Notes: generated by a model from the letters alone, not told the origin. 8,086 nucleotides of DNA from Pseudomonadota bacterium (GCA_021798375.1 JAJZHU010000098.1:1-8086); one strand, 5' to 3'. Positions 1 through 5,898 are shown, counted from the stretch's first letter. Program-made: numbers and translations.

Positions 1-223
1 ACAGCCGCATCGTGTGGGTGCGTTCCCGGGCGGCGGATTCCACACCGTCGCGGGTTCCTTCGGCGTAAGCCTGTTGGCGTGCTGCTTCCAGATCCTCGGC
101 GCTGAAGCAGGGGGCGATGATGTCTGTCGCCGGTTCTTGCCTGGTGACGGGGCTGATGTTGGGTTCATCGAAATCTTCGATGTACAACACGCCGCGGCGC
201 AACGCGGGATGTTCGACGATCAA
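1..223 (-). CDS. fliH: FliH-like flagellar export protein, N-terminal part (cut by window edge)
   Basis: About 74 codons of the N-terminus are present, and the gene continues past position 1. The frame begins at a TTG whose bases overlap the fliG stop (TTGA). An AGGAG lies 8 nt upstream inside the fliG end, which argues for translational coupling. The peptide starts (M)IVEHPALRRGVLYIEDF and reaches AEDLEAARQQAYAEGTRDGV, the acidic/alanine-rich helix with GxxxG spacing typical of FliH-family N-termini. By family knowledge, FliH binds and restrains the FliI ATPase of the flagellar type III export apparatus at the cytoplasmic base. Its place directly after fliG fits the usual fliF-fliG-fliH order. 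The catalytic-partner region is outside the window, so the name rests on the N-terminal helix and on gene order. No ATG start exists nearby in this frame. Confidence 0.75.
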   Translation of the reverse strand, partial: MIVEHPALRRGVLYIEDFDEPNISPVTRQEPATDIIAPCFSAEDLEAARQQAYAEGTRDGVESAARERTHTMRL

Positions 224-1233
224 TAGAGCATCTCCTCATCCTTGCCTTCGCTGATTTCAATCTGGCCTTGGGCGGCAAGATCTTTGGCCATCGCAACGAT
301 CGACGCCTGGGCTTCATCGACCTCGCGCAACTTTACCGGCCCGAGCGCCTCGATATCGTCGCGCAGCATTTTCCCCGCGCGTTCCGACAGGTTTTTAAAG
401 AACAGATCGCGGACTTTTTCCGATGCGCCCTTGAGTGCGAGCGGAAGCTTGTCTTTTTCGACCGAACGCAGCAGCACCTGGATGGCCTGGCTGGTCAGGC
501 GGCCCAGATCATCGAATGTGAACATCAGGGATTTTATTCGTTCCGCCGCTTCACGGTTGCGTTCCTCAAGCGCGCTGATAAAGCGGGCTTCGGCCGGGCG
601 GTCGAGATTATTGAATATCTCGGCCATCATTTCGTGGGCATCGCGGCGTGCCGAGCGTGCCAGGTTCGACATGAACTCGGCGCGCAGGGTTTTCTCCACG
701 CCGTCCAATACGTCTTTTTGGATCGATTCCATGCGCAACATCCGCATCACCACTTCCATGGCGAATCCTTCCGGCAGTAACCCCAACACGCGGGCGGCGT
801 GATCGGGGCGGATTTTGGAAAGTACCACAGCGACGGTTTGCGGATATTCGTTTTTCAGATAATTCGCCAATACCGCTTCATTGACGTTGCCCAGCTTGTC
901 CCACATCGTGCGCCCGGCGGGGCCGCGGATTTCTTCCATTATTTGCGAGGCGCGTTCGCGCGGCAGCGATTTTTGCAGCAGCCGTTCGGTGCTTTCGTAA
1001 GAGCCGACCAGATTGCCCGTGCTGCCGATATTTTCGCCAAATTCGGTGCATAGACGTTCGACCATATCGGCGCGGATCGAACCCAGACGCGCCATGGCCG
1101 ACGAGACTTCCTTGATTTCGTCTTCGTGCATTAAATTAAACATGCGCCCGCATTGTTCCTCGCCCAGCGCCAGCATCAATATGGCGGCTTTTTGGGTGCC
1201 GGAGAGCGTGCGGTAGTCATCCATTTTTTGCAT
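220..1233 (-). CDS. fliG: Flagellar motor switch protein FliG
   Basis: The 337-aa product matches full-length FliG (about 330-340 aa). FliG sits on the cytoplasmic face of the MS ring, binds the FliF tail and FliM, and its C-terminal domain transmits torque from the stator. Visible landmarks are the N-terminal domain starting near LSGTQKAAILMLALGEE (10-26), the middle-domain motif EYPQT (129-133, equivalent to EHPQ), the hinge MFTF (237-240), and the C-terminal domain with LKGAS (267-271) and SERAGKMLRDD (283-293). The last two contain the conserved charged torque residues, so the motor function looks intact. The ATG at 1233 is chosen because a GGAG lies 11 nt upstream, at the same distance as for fliF; the in-frame ATG at 1224 would put it 20 nt away. 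The gene starts 2 bp after the fliF stop and its last bases overlap the fliH start. Confidence 0.97.
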   Translation of the reverse strand: MQKMDDYRTLSGTQKAAILMLALGEEQCGRMFNLMHEDEIKEVSSAMARLGSIRADMVERLCTEFGENIGSTGNLVGSYESTERLLQKSLPRERASQIMEEIRGPAGRTMWDKLGNVNEAVLANYLKNEYPQTVAVVLSKIRPDHAARVLGLLPEGFAMEVVMRMLRMESIQKDVLDGVEKTLRAEFMSNLARSARRDAHEMMAEIFNNLDRPAEARFISALEERNREAAERIKSLMFTFDDLGRLTSQAIQVLLRSVEKDKLPLALKGASEKVRDLFFKNLSERAGKMLRDDIEALGPVKLREVDEAQASIVAMAKDLAAQGQIEISEGKDEEMLY

Positions 1234-1249
1234 CGCTAATTTTGCTCCG
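1231..1249 (-). promoter_or_regulatory. fliG ribosome-binding site and start
   Basis: On the minus strand the sequence reads CGGAGCAAAATTAGCGATG. The GGAG core is 11 nt from the ATG, longer than usual. The element lies inside the last codons of fliF (encoding TEQN, then TAG). It matches the fliF initiation region at 16 of 19 positions, which supports both start calls. Confidence 0.6.
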
Positions 1250-2882
1250 TCATGATCCAGCTGCGGATGATGGAAAGTGTCGCGTCGGGGTCCTTGTCGA
1301 CCAGATTCGACAGGCGGCGGATGGAGGATGCGCGCAACTGGCCTTCGATGTTTTGCACGGTGACGAATTCCTGGTCGTCGTGCCCGGCGTCGGGGCTGGA
1401 CAGCGCCAATATGTCGCCCCCGGTGCCGGCCGATCGGCCCAGCAGGGCCGTTTGTGGATCGGCGCCGATTTGTGCCGTGCCCGCCGCTGTCTGGCCCGGC
1501 GTGGCGGAGAGTTTCAACAAGGTCGGGCGCACCACGAACGCGAGGCCAGCCAGGCTGAGCACACCGATCAGGCCGGTTTCGGCGATGCGCATCAGATCGG
1601 TCTTTTCGATCGGCAACCCCAGGATTTGCGGTGGATTTACCGTGGCTGCCGCTTCGACGAGGAAGGGCATCGAGATCACTTCGACTTTGTCGCCGCGCGA
1701 AGCGTCGAAGCCGATGGCGGTTTTCACCAGATTGGTGATATCTGCGATTTGGGCGGCGGGCAGCGGTTGCCAGTTTGGCTTGCCGTTCACGGTGGTGGTG
1801 GTGCCATCCACCATCACGGCCAGGCTGATGCGTTTGATTTGCGGCTGATCATGCACCAACGTCGAGACGGTTTTGCCGATCTCGAAATTGGTGGTTTCTT
1901 CTTGATGCTGTTCGTTGCTGCCGCTGCCCGTGGGGGCGGCGGCATTGGCGTTGGGCAGATTATTTTGCACCGATACGGTCTGCGCGGCGTCGGTGGTTTT
2001 ATTGTTGGTGGTCACGGTTTGCGTGCTGCGCGCCACTTGCTGGTCGGGGTCGTATTTTTCGATGGTTTCCTGGCTGTGGTCGAAATTCATCTCGACGTTG
2101 GCGGTGGCGCGGACCCGATCGGGGCCAAGTGTGCGGCCGAGCATTTCCTCCACCGCTTGCGACAGGCGCGCTTCCAAGGCGCTTTTGACTTCATTGGCGC
2201 TTTGGGCCGATGCGATCCCATCGAGCGGTTCACCGGCGCGGGCCAGCAGATTGCCCGCGCTATCGACGATCGCCACATTTTGCGCCTTGAGCCCCGGCAC
2301 GGCGGCGGCGACCAGATTGAGAATGGCGCGCACGCTTTCGCGATCGACCGAGCCAGCACCTTTGGTGGTCAGCAACACGCTGGCCGAGGCTTCTTGTTGA
2401 TCGCGGGAGAAGGGTTCGCGCGTGGCCAGGACCAGATTGACGCGGGCCGAGCGGATGCCCGCGATCAGGTCGATGGTGCGGGCGATCTCGCCTTCAAGCG
2501 CGCGGGTTTGATTGATATTTTGCTGGAATTGCGATTCCGACAGCAGATCGGTCGATTTGTCGAAGATTTCCCATCCCACGGTGCCGCCCGAGGGCAGATC
2601 GGCCTTGGCCAGCGCCAGGCGCGCGGCGTCGAGCTGGTCGGAGGGGACCAGAATGCGGGTGCCGTTCTGATCGGTGTCATGGGCGATTTTGGCCGCATTC
2701 AGTTGATCGATCATCGCGGCGGCGTCTTTGAGATCGAGATCGCCGTAAAGCGGTGTCATCGGCGCGCCGCCGCTGTGGGTGGCCAGCACGCCCAGGGTGG
2801 CGAACATGCCGATGGCGACCGCCAGCATGGCGACAAGGCGCATCGGGCCCAGCGATTTTAGACCTGCCAACAAGCCGTTCAT
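1236..2882 (-). CDS. fliF: Flagellar MS-ring protein FliF
   Basis: The 548-aa product (from the ATG at 2882) is the FliF subunit that forms the membrane-embedded MS ring, the platform on which rotor and export gate assemble. Visible features are a first membrane segment at about 16-36 (VAMLAVAIGMFATLGVLA), the ring-building motif PLYGDLDLKDAAAMIDQL (44-61), GWEIFD (103-108) and QNINQTRALEGEIARTIDLI (121-140). A low-complexity polar loop follows at about 285-330 (Thr/Asn/Ala/Gly-rich), then a second membrane segment at about 436-454 and a C-terminal tail DATLSIIRSWIMTEQN that should bind FliG. The frame extends upstream to a TTG at 2963 (575 aa), but that start has no Shine-Dalgarno and would add 27 polar residues before the usual FliF N-terminus. 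The ATG at 2882 has GGAG 11 nt upstream and gives a normal length. It is the first gene of the visible operon. Confidence 0.96.
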   Translation of the reverse strand: MNGLLAGLKSLGPMRLVAMLAVAIGMFATLGVLATHSGGAPMTPLYGDLDLKDAAAMIDQLNAAKIAHDTDQNGTRILVPSDQLDAARLALAKADLPSGGTVGWEIFDKSTDLLSESQFQQNINQTRALEGEIARTIDLIAGIRSARVNLVLATREPFSRDQQEASASVLLTTKGAGSVDRESVRAILNLVAAAVPGLKAQNVAIVDSAGNLLARAGEPLDGIASAQSANEVKSALEARLSQAVEEMLGRTLGPDRVRATANVEMNFDHSQETIEKYDPDQQVARSTQTVTTNNKTTDAAQTVSVQNNLPNANAAAPTGSGSNEQHQEETTNFEIGKTVSTLVHDQPQIKRISLAVMVDGTTTTVNGKPNWQPLPAAQIADITNLVKTAIGFDASRGDKVEVISMPFLVEAAATVNPPQILGLPIEKTDLMRIAETGLIGVLSLAGLAFVVRPTLLKLSATPGQTAAGTAQIGADPQTALLGRSAGTGGDILALSSPDAGHDDQEFVTVQNIEGQLRASSIRRLSNLVDKDPDATLSIIRSWIMTEQN

Positions 2883-2898
2883 GGCTGGTTTTGCTCCG
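2880..2898 (-). promoter_or_regulatory. fliF ribosome-binding site deciding the start
   Basis: The minus strand reads CGGAGCAAAACCAGCCATG. The GGAG core is 11 nt before the ATG at 2882. The upstream in-frame TTG at 2963 is preceded by pyrimidine-rich sequence with no such core, so this site favours the shorter FliF. Confidence 0.6.
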
Positions 2899-3051
2899 CT
2901 GTGTTGAAGGGCCGCGCCGGTTGATACGGGGCGGGAGACGTTTTGTCTGGGGCTAGATTGCAAGCAGAGGGGTTAGAGGATGGTTAAGACGAGGCGGCAG
3001 TAATTGCCGGGTGGTTCGGGTCGCCTTGCCTGCGTGGGCAAGAATGCTTAC
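2883..3051. other. Divergent intergenic region between fliF and metX
   Basis: This 169-bp stretch must hold the promoters of both the flagellar operon (minus) and metX-metW (plus). Besides the CtrA-like box there are two small inverted repeats. CGGCA/TGCCG lies at 2995-2999 and 3005-3009. CTTGCC/GGCAAG lies at 3025-3030 and 3037-3042, with a 6-nt loop, ending 9 nt before the chosen metX ATG. The latter could fold in the metX leader and affect initiation, but no riboswitch class was recognised. No clear sigma-70 or sigma-54 promoter was found on either strand. Confidence 0.45.
2971..2987 (-). promoter_or_regulatory. Candidate CtrA-binding site upstream of fliF
   Basis: The minus strand reads TTAACCATCCTCTAACC. 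This matches the alphaproteobacterial CtrA consensus TTAA-N7-TTAA(C) with one mismatch (CTAA in the second half), and its first eight bases are the TTAACCAT half-site form. It lies about 90 bp upstream of the fliF ATG. CtrA is known to activate class II flagellar genes in Caulobacter and to govern motility in several Rhodospirillales. No convincing -10 box was found downstream, so the exact promoter is unresolved. Confidence 0.5.
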
Positions 3052-4200
3052 ATGGCAGGCATGGATGGGACCGAATCTGCACCGATCGCGCATCAGCATG
3101 TCCGTTTCACTGGCGGGCTGACGCTGGAATGTGGCGTCACGCTGCCCGATCTGGTGGTGGCTTATCGCTGCTACGGCAGGCTGAACGCCGCGCGCAGCAA
3201 TGCGGTGTTGATCTGTCATGCGCTGACAGGAGATCAATATGTGATCGAGCGGCATCCGCTCACCGGCCGGGGCGGCTGGTGGGAAAATGTCGTGGGGCCG
3301 GGCCTTACCATCGATACCGACCGGTTTTTTGTGATTTGCGCCAATGTGTTGGGCGGCTGCATGGGCTCGACCGGGCCGATGAGTCCGAAAGGCGACGATC
3401 CGAACGATCTATGGGGCACGGATTTTCCGCCGATCACCATCCGCGATATGGTGCGGGCACAGAAAAAATTGATCGATCATCTGGGCATCGAACGCCTGTT
3501 CGCGGTCACCGGCGGCTCGATGGGCGGGATGCAGGTGTTGGAATGGGCGGCGACCTATCCCGATCACGTCTATGCCGCCGTACCGATCGCCACGGCGCCG
3601 CTGCATTCGGCGCAGAACATCGCCTTTAACGAGGTGGGGCGGCAGGCGATCACGTCGGATCCCGCCTATGCCGGCGGGCTTTATTGGCGGCAAGGCACGG
3701 TGCCGGAACGCGGTCTGGCGATCGCGCGGATGATGGCGCACATCACCTATCTTTCCGAAACGGCGCTCACGCGCAAATTCGGCCGGCGGTTGCGCACCGG
3801 CACGGCGGTAAGTTTCGCGGGTGACACCTTCGAGGTGGAAAGTTATTTGCAGCATCAGGGCAGCACGTTCGTGCGGCGTTTCGATGCCAATTCCTATCTC
3901 ACCATCACCCGGGCGATGGATTATTTCGATCTGGCCGCCGAATATGACGATGATCTGGCGCGCGCGTTTTCGGGCACCAAAACGCGCTTTTGCGTGGTGT
4001 CGTTTTCATCCGATTGGTTGTTTCCCACCGCGCAGTCACGTGACGTTGCACGCGCGCTTAATCGCGCGGGCGCGAACGTGAGTTTTGTCGAAATCGACAG
4101 CGACAAAGGCCACGATGCGTTTTTGCTCGACGAGCCGGATTTTCATCGCGCCCTGGCCGGGTTCCTGTCGGGCTGCGCCGAACATGCGGGGTTGCCGTGA
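3052..4200 (+). CDS. metX: Homoserine O-acyltransferase MetX (acetyl- or succinyl-specific not resolved)
   Basis: This alpha/beta-hydrolase-fold enzyme acylates the hydroxyl of L-homoserine, the first committed step of methionine synthesis, in the cytoplasm. The product is 382 aa, usual for MetX. Family motifs are clear: ICHALTGDQ (54-62), NVLGGCMGSTGP (98-109), the nucleophile elbow GGSMGG with Ser156, the SSDWLFP segment with Asp321, and GHDAFL with His354, together forming an intact Ser-Asp-His triad. The start is uncertain. ATG at 3052 is chosen; ATG at 3061 (three residues shorter), GTG at 3034 and TTG at 3004 are all in frame, and none has a strong Shine-Dalgarno. MetX enzymes can use acetyl-CoA or succinyl-CoA and the sequence was not enough to decide. 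The gene overlaps metW by 4 bp, the common metX-metW arrangement. Confidence 0.95.
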   Translation: MAGMDGTESAPIAHQHVRFTGGLTLECGVTLPDLVVAYRCYGRLNAARSNAVLICHALTGDQYVIERHPLTGRGGWWENVVGPGLTIDTDRFFVICANVLGGCMGSTGPMSPKGDDPNDLWGTDFPPITIRDMVRAQKKLIDHLGIERLFAVTGGSMGGMQVLEWAATYPDHVYAAVPIATAPLHSAQNIAFNEVGRQAITSDPAYAGGLYWRQGTVPERGLAIARMMAHITYLSETALTRKFGRRLRTGTAVSFAGDTFEVESYLQHQGSTFVRRFDANSYLTITRAMDYFDLAAEYDDDLARAFSGTKTRFCVVSFSSDWLFPTAQSRDVARALNRAGANVSFVEIDSDKGHDAFLLDEPDFHRALAGFLSGCAEHAGLP

Positions 4201-4838
4201 ATATCATTCAGCCGCCGATCCGTTATGTGGCCAAGAACATGCGGCTGGATCAACGCTTGATCGCCGAGATGATCAAGCCTGGATCGCGCGTGTTGGATAT
4301 TGGCTGCGGCGATGCCACGCTGATCGATCATCTGTTTCGCACGCGCGGATGCGATGCGCGCGGCATCGAGATCGACATGGCCGAGGTGACGCGCGCGGTG
4401 TCGCACGGGTTGCCGGTGATGCACGGCGATGCCGATAATGATTTGGCCTATTACCCCGACAACGCGTTTGATTATGTGGTGCTGTCGCGCACGTTGCAGG
4501 CGGTGGAGCGGCCGCGCGAGGTGTTGCGCCATATGTTGCGCATCGGCACGCGGGCGTTGGTCAGCTTTTCCAATTTCGGCCATTGGCAGGTGCGTTGGAA
4601 ATTGCTGCGCACCGGAAAAATGCCCGTCACCGCTGTATGGGGGCGCCCCTGGTTCGATACGCCGAATATTCATCCTTGCACCATCGCCGATTTTTTCGAG
4701 CTGTGCGAAGACGAAGGTTATCTGGTGGAAGATTGGCTGGCGGTGGACGAGAACGGGCGGCGCAGCCCTTGGCGCAAGTCGGCGCGGATGGCGAATTTGT
4801 TCGGCGAACAGGGGTTGTTTTTGTTGACAAAGGCGTAA
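4197..4838 (+). CDS. metW: Methionine biosynthesis protein MetW (SAM-binding methyltransferase fold)
   Basis: The product is 213 aa, close to the usual MetW length. It has a class I methyltransferase fold, with SAM-binding motif I at 32-40 (VLDIGCGDA), an acidic end of strand 2 at GIEID (56-60), and the MetW-typical stretch YVVLSRTLQAV (93-103). SNFGHW and GKMPVT follow at about 125-144. In other bacteria MetW works with MetX and is required for efficient homoserine acylation; a methyl-transfer reaction is not established. The GTG start at 4197 overlaps the metX stop (GTGA), implying coupled translation. An ATG at 4239 would remove a 14-residue extension and begin at MRLDQRLIAEMI, which is where many MetW proteins begin, so the start is open. 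Confidence 0.93.
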   Translation: MNIIQPPIRYVAKNMRLDQRLIAEMIKPGSRVLDIGCGDATLIDHLFRTRGCDARGIEIDMAEVTRAVSHGLPVMHGDADNDLAYYPDNAFDYVVLSRTLQAVERPREVLRHMLRIGTRALVSFSNFGHWQVRWKLLRTGKMPVTAVWGRPWFDTPNIHPCTIADFFELCEDEGYLVEDWLAVDENGRRSPWRKSARMANLFGEQGLFLLTKA

Positions 4839-4856
4839 GGAAGAACCTTCCTTTTA
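4837..4856 (+). terminator. Probable terminator of metX-metW
   Basis: A perfect 7-bp stem AAGGAAG/CTTCCTT (4837-4843, 4847-4853) with a 3-nt loop is followed on the plus strand by TTTTA (4852-4856). It begins within the metW stop codon. The stem is AU-rich and so only moderately stable. A competing perfect 9-bp pairing exists between 4837-4845 (AAGGAAGAA) and 4872-4880 (TTCTTCCTT). Confidence 0.5.
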
Positions 4857-4919
4857 TCTACGCAAAGAAGATTCTTCCTTTAGATTAAGCAGTTGATTTT
4901 ACCAGGCTTGTTTTTGAAA

Positions 4920-4954
4920 CGCTTACGTTACGAATTCGCTTACGTTACGAATTC
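4920..4954. repeat. Perfect 17-bp tandem duplication at the 3' end of hsp20
   Basis: The unit GCTTACGTTACGAATTC occurs twice head to tail (4921-4937 and 4938-4954), and period 17 extends one base left to 4920. The right copy contains the hsp20 stop codon (TTA at 4945-4947 on plus) and its last codons; the left copy lies just beyond the stop. It looks like a recent local duplication. The two units are identical, and each contains an EcoRI-type GAATTC. Confidence 0.9.
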
Positions 4955-5376
4955 AATGCCTGCGGCGCGGTCTTGATTTCAATGGCTCGCGGCCGCAGGG
5001 CTTCGGGCACCATGCGTTTGAGATCGATATACAACAGCCCATCGCGTAGATCGGCATGTTCCACCACCATATGTTCGGCCAGCACAAAGCGGCGTTCAAA
5101 CGCGCGCCCGGCTATGCCGTGGTGGAGGTATTGGGTCTCGGGGTTGGCTGCCGCCGGTTGCCCGGTCAGGATCAGACTGTTGTCACGCAGTTGCAGATCA
5201 AGCTCTTCGGGGCGAAAACCAGCCACAGCCACTGTGATGCGGTAAGCATCTTCGCCTGTGCGCTCGATGTTGTAAGGCGGATAGCCGACGCGTTGTGGAG
5301 TCTCGTTTTCCATCAAGCGGGCCAGGCGATCAAAGCCGATGGTCGAGCGGAACAATGGTGTAAAATCGATATTCAT
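4945..5376 (-). CDS. hsp20: Small heat-shock protein, Hsp20/IbpA type
   Basis: The 143-aa protein is an ATP-independent holdase chaperone of the alpha-crystallin family, expected to bind unfolding cytoplasmic proteins in heat stress. The N-terminal arm RSTIGFDRL (10-18) is typical of the IbpA class. The alpha-crystallin domain spans about 33-124, with YPPYNIE (32-38), VAVAGF (49-54), LHHGIAGRAFERRFVLAEH (84-102) and GLLYIDLKRMVPE (113-125). The C-terminal IEI at 132-134 is the I-x-I anchor used for oligomer assembly. The ATG is preceded by AGGAGGT 4 nt away, an excellent ribosome-binding site that also lies in a temperature-sensor-like hairpin. The stop codon and final codons lie in a 17-bp tandem duplication. 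The gene converges on metW and is downstream of rpmE on the same strand. Confidence 0.95.
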   Translation of the reverse strand: MNIDFTPLFRSTIGFDRLARLMENETPQRVGYPPYNIERTGEDAYRITVAVAGFRPEELDLQLRDNSLILTGQPAAANPETQYLHHGIAGRAFERRFVLAEHMVVEHADLRDGLLYIDLKRMVPEALRPRAIEIKTAPQALNS

Positions 5377-5471
5377 AGCAACCTCCTGGATAGCAAGGTT
5401 CGATGTGAAAACACAGCCCGCGCGGGGCCTGTGTCCGGGTTAATACGGCACCCCAAACGAGCGCGCCGCTC
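5377..5471 (-). promoter_or_regulatory. ROSE-like RNA thermometer in the hsp20 leader
   Basis: The leader can fold into successive hairpins. The first is GAGCG/CGCTC (5459-5471), followed by a weak GGG/CCC middle helix. A strong one at 5411-5434 has six pairs (ACACAG/CUGUGU), then a bulged G and three more. The last, at 5380-5400, hides the Shine-Dalgarno. In that hairpin the arm AACCUUGCU faces AGGAGGUU across a 4-nt loop, pairing AACCU/AGGUU, a U-G pair, a bulged or opposed G, then CU/AG. The UUGCU opposite the Shine-Dalgarno with an imperfect G is the hallmark of ROSE elements upstream of alphaproteobacterial small heat-shock genes. Position and length (about 94 nt) also fit. The folding was done by eye. 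Confidence 0.75.
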
Positions 5472-5476
5472 ACCTG

Positions 5477-5505
5477 AAATAGAAAGCGCCGCCCCTGTTT
5501 TCAAG
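5477..5505 (-). promoter_or_regulatory. Sigma-32 (RpoH)-like promoter for hsp20
   Basis: The minus strand has CTTGAAA (5499-5505), an exact RpoH -35 box, then 16 nt, then CTATTT (5477-5482), close to the CCATNT core of the -10. Counted against the 8-mer form CCCCATNT, the spacer is 14 nt, within the known range. Predicted transcription start is near 5470, which gives a leader containing all of the ROSE-like hairpins. The -35 box lies in the loop and stem edge of the rpmE terminator. Confidence 0.55.
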
Positions 5506-5516
5506 GGCGGCGCTTT
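5483..5516 (-). terminator. Rho-independent terminator of rpmE
   Basis: A perfect 12-bp stem, AAAGCGCCGCCC on one arm and GGGCGGCGCTTT on the other (5483-5494 and 5505-5516), encloses a 10-nt loop. On the minus strand the stem ends in TTT and is followed by CTATTT, a U-rich tract. It begins 29 nt after the rpmE stop. On the plus strand it ends in TTTT, so it might work in both directions, but no plus-strand gene precedes it closely. Confidence 0.85.
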
Positions 5517-5545
5517 TGAACCATCGGCAGGAAATCGAAGGTGGT

Positions 5546-5776
5546 TTAGCTTTTTTTGGCGTTGCCGAGACCAGCGAATTTGCGGTTGAATTTGGCGACC
5601 TGGCCGCCCGTGTCCATCAGGCGTTGCACGCCCGTCCAGATCGGGTGCGATTTCGGGTCGATATCCAGCTTCAGCGTGTCGCCGGCTTTGCCCATGCAGG
5701 AACGGGTCTGATAGGTGGTGCCGTCGGTCATGACGACGGTGATTTCGTGGTAGTCGGGGTGAATGCCCGGTTTCAT
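5546..5776 (-). CDS. rpmE: Large-subunit ribosomal protein L31, zinc-free form
   Basis: The 76-aa protein is bL31, which bridges the two ribosomal subunits near the central protuberance. Diagnostic sequence includes MKPGIHPDYHEITVVMTDG (1-19), LDIDPKSHPIWTG (37-49) and DTGGQVAKFNRKFAGL (55-70). The four zinc-ligand cysteines of E. coli-type L31 are absent; a single Cys (27) remains and is not in a CxxC pair. This is the C-minus type, common in Alphaproteobacteria. The ATG is preceded by AAGGA about 9 nt upstream. It appears monocistronic, with its own terminator and a possible promoter at 5835-5863. Confidence 0.97.
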   Translation of the reverse strand: MKPGIHPDYHEITVVMTDGTTYQTRSCMGKAGDTLKLDIDPKSHPIWTGVQRLMDTGGQVAKFNRKFAGLGNAKKS

Positions 5777-5834
5777 GGCGGAATTCCTTGGTTAAGATGG
5801 CGACACCGATGCCGACCGGGGACGCGAAGCGGGG

Positions 5835-5863
5835 CTTCTAGACCAGGTGGCGGCAGGATTCAA
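5835..5863 (-). promoter_or_regulatory. Possible sigma-70 promoter of rpmE
   Basis: The minus strand has TTGAAT (5858-5863) and TAGAAG (5835-5840), separated by exactly 17 nt; each matches consensus at four of six positions. Predicted start is near 5828, giving a leader of about 52 nt. A small hairpin GAAGC/GCTTC (5826-5838) overlaps the -10. No good plus-strand promoter for the gene starting at 5899 was seen in 5777-5898. Confidence 0.35.
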
Positions 5864-5898
5864 GCCCGCTGGCACAATTGAAGTAATTGAGGCAAAAG

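Noticed and set aside
1242..2861. Long open frame (539 codons) on the plus strand opposite fliF
   Set aside because: FliF on the other strand has all family motifs. The antisense product is Gly/His/Asp-rich low-complexity sequence with no recognisable domain, as expected from a GC-rich gene read backwards.
2964..2985. Flagellar sigma-54 promoter before fliF, around TTGCA on the minus strand
   Set aside because: No GG lies at the required distance upstream; the region there is pyrimidine-rich (CTAACCCC).
2990..3051. SAM-II riboswitch upstream of metX
   Set aside because: These are common upstream of alphaproteobacterial methionine genes, but the pseudoknot core sequences could not be found; only simple small hairpins are present.
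4920..4954. The 17-bp direct repeat as an integration (attachment) site or target-site duplication
   Set aside because: The copies abut with nothing between them, and there is no tRNA, integrase or insertion-sequence end nearby. Simple tandem duplication explains it.
5792..5797. TTAACC on the minus strand upstream of rpmE as a CtrA half-site
   Set aside because: It is a lone hexamer right before the ribosome-binding site, with no second half at the proper spacing.
5870..5884. TGGCAC upstream of the TPR gene as a sigma-54 -24 element
   Set aside because: The -12 position reads AAGT instead of TTGC, so the essential second half is missing.
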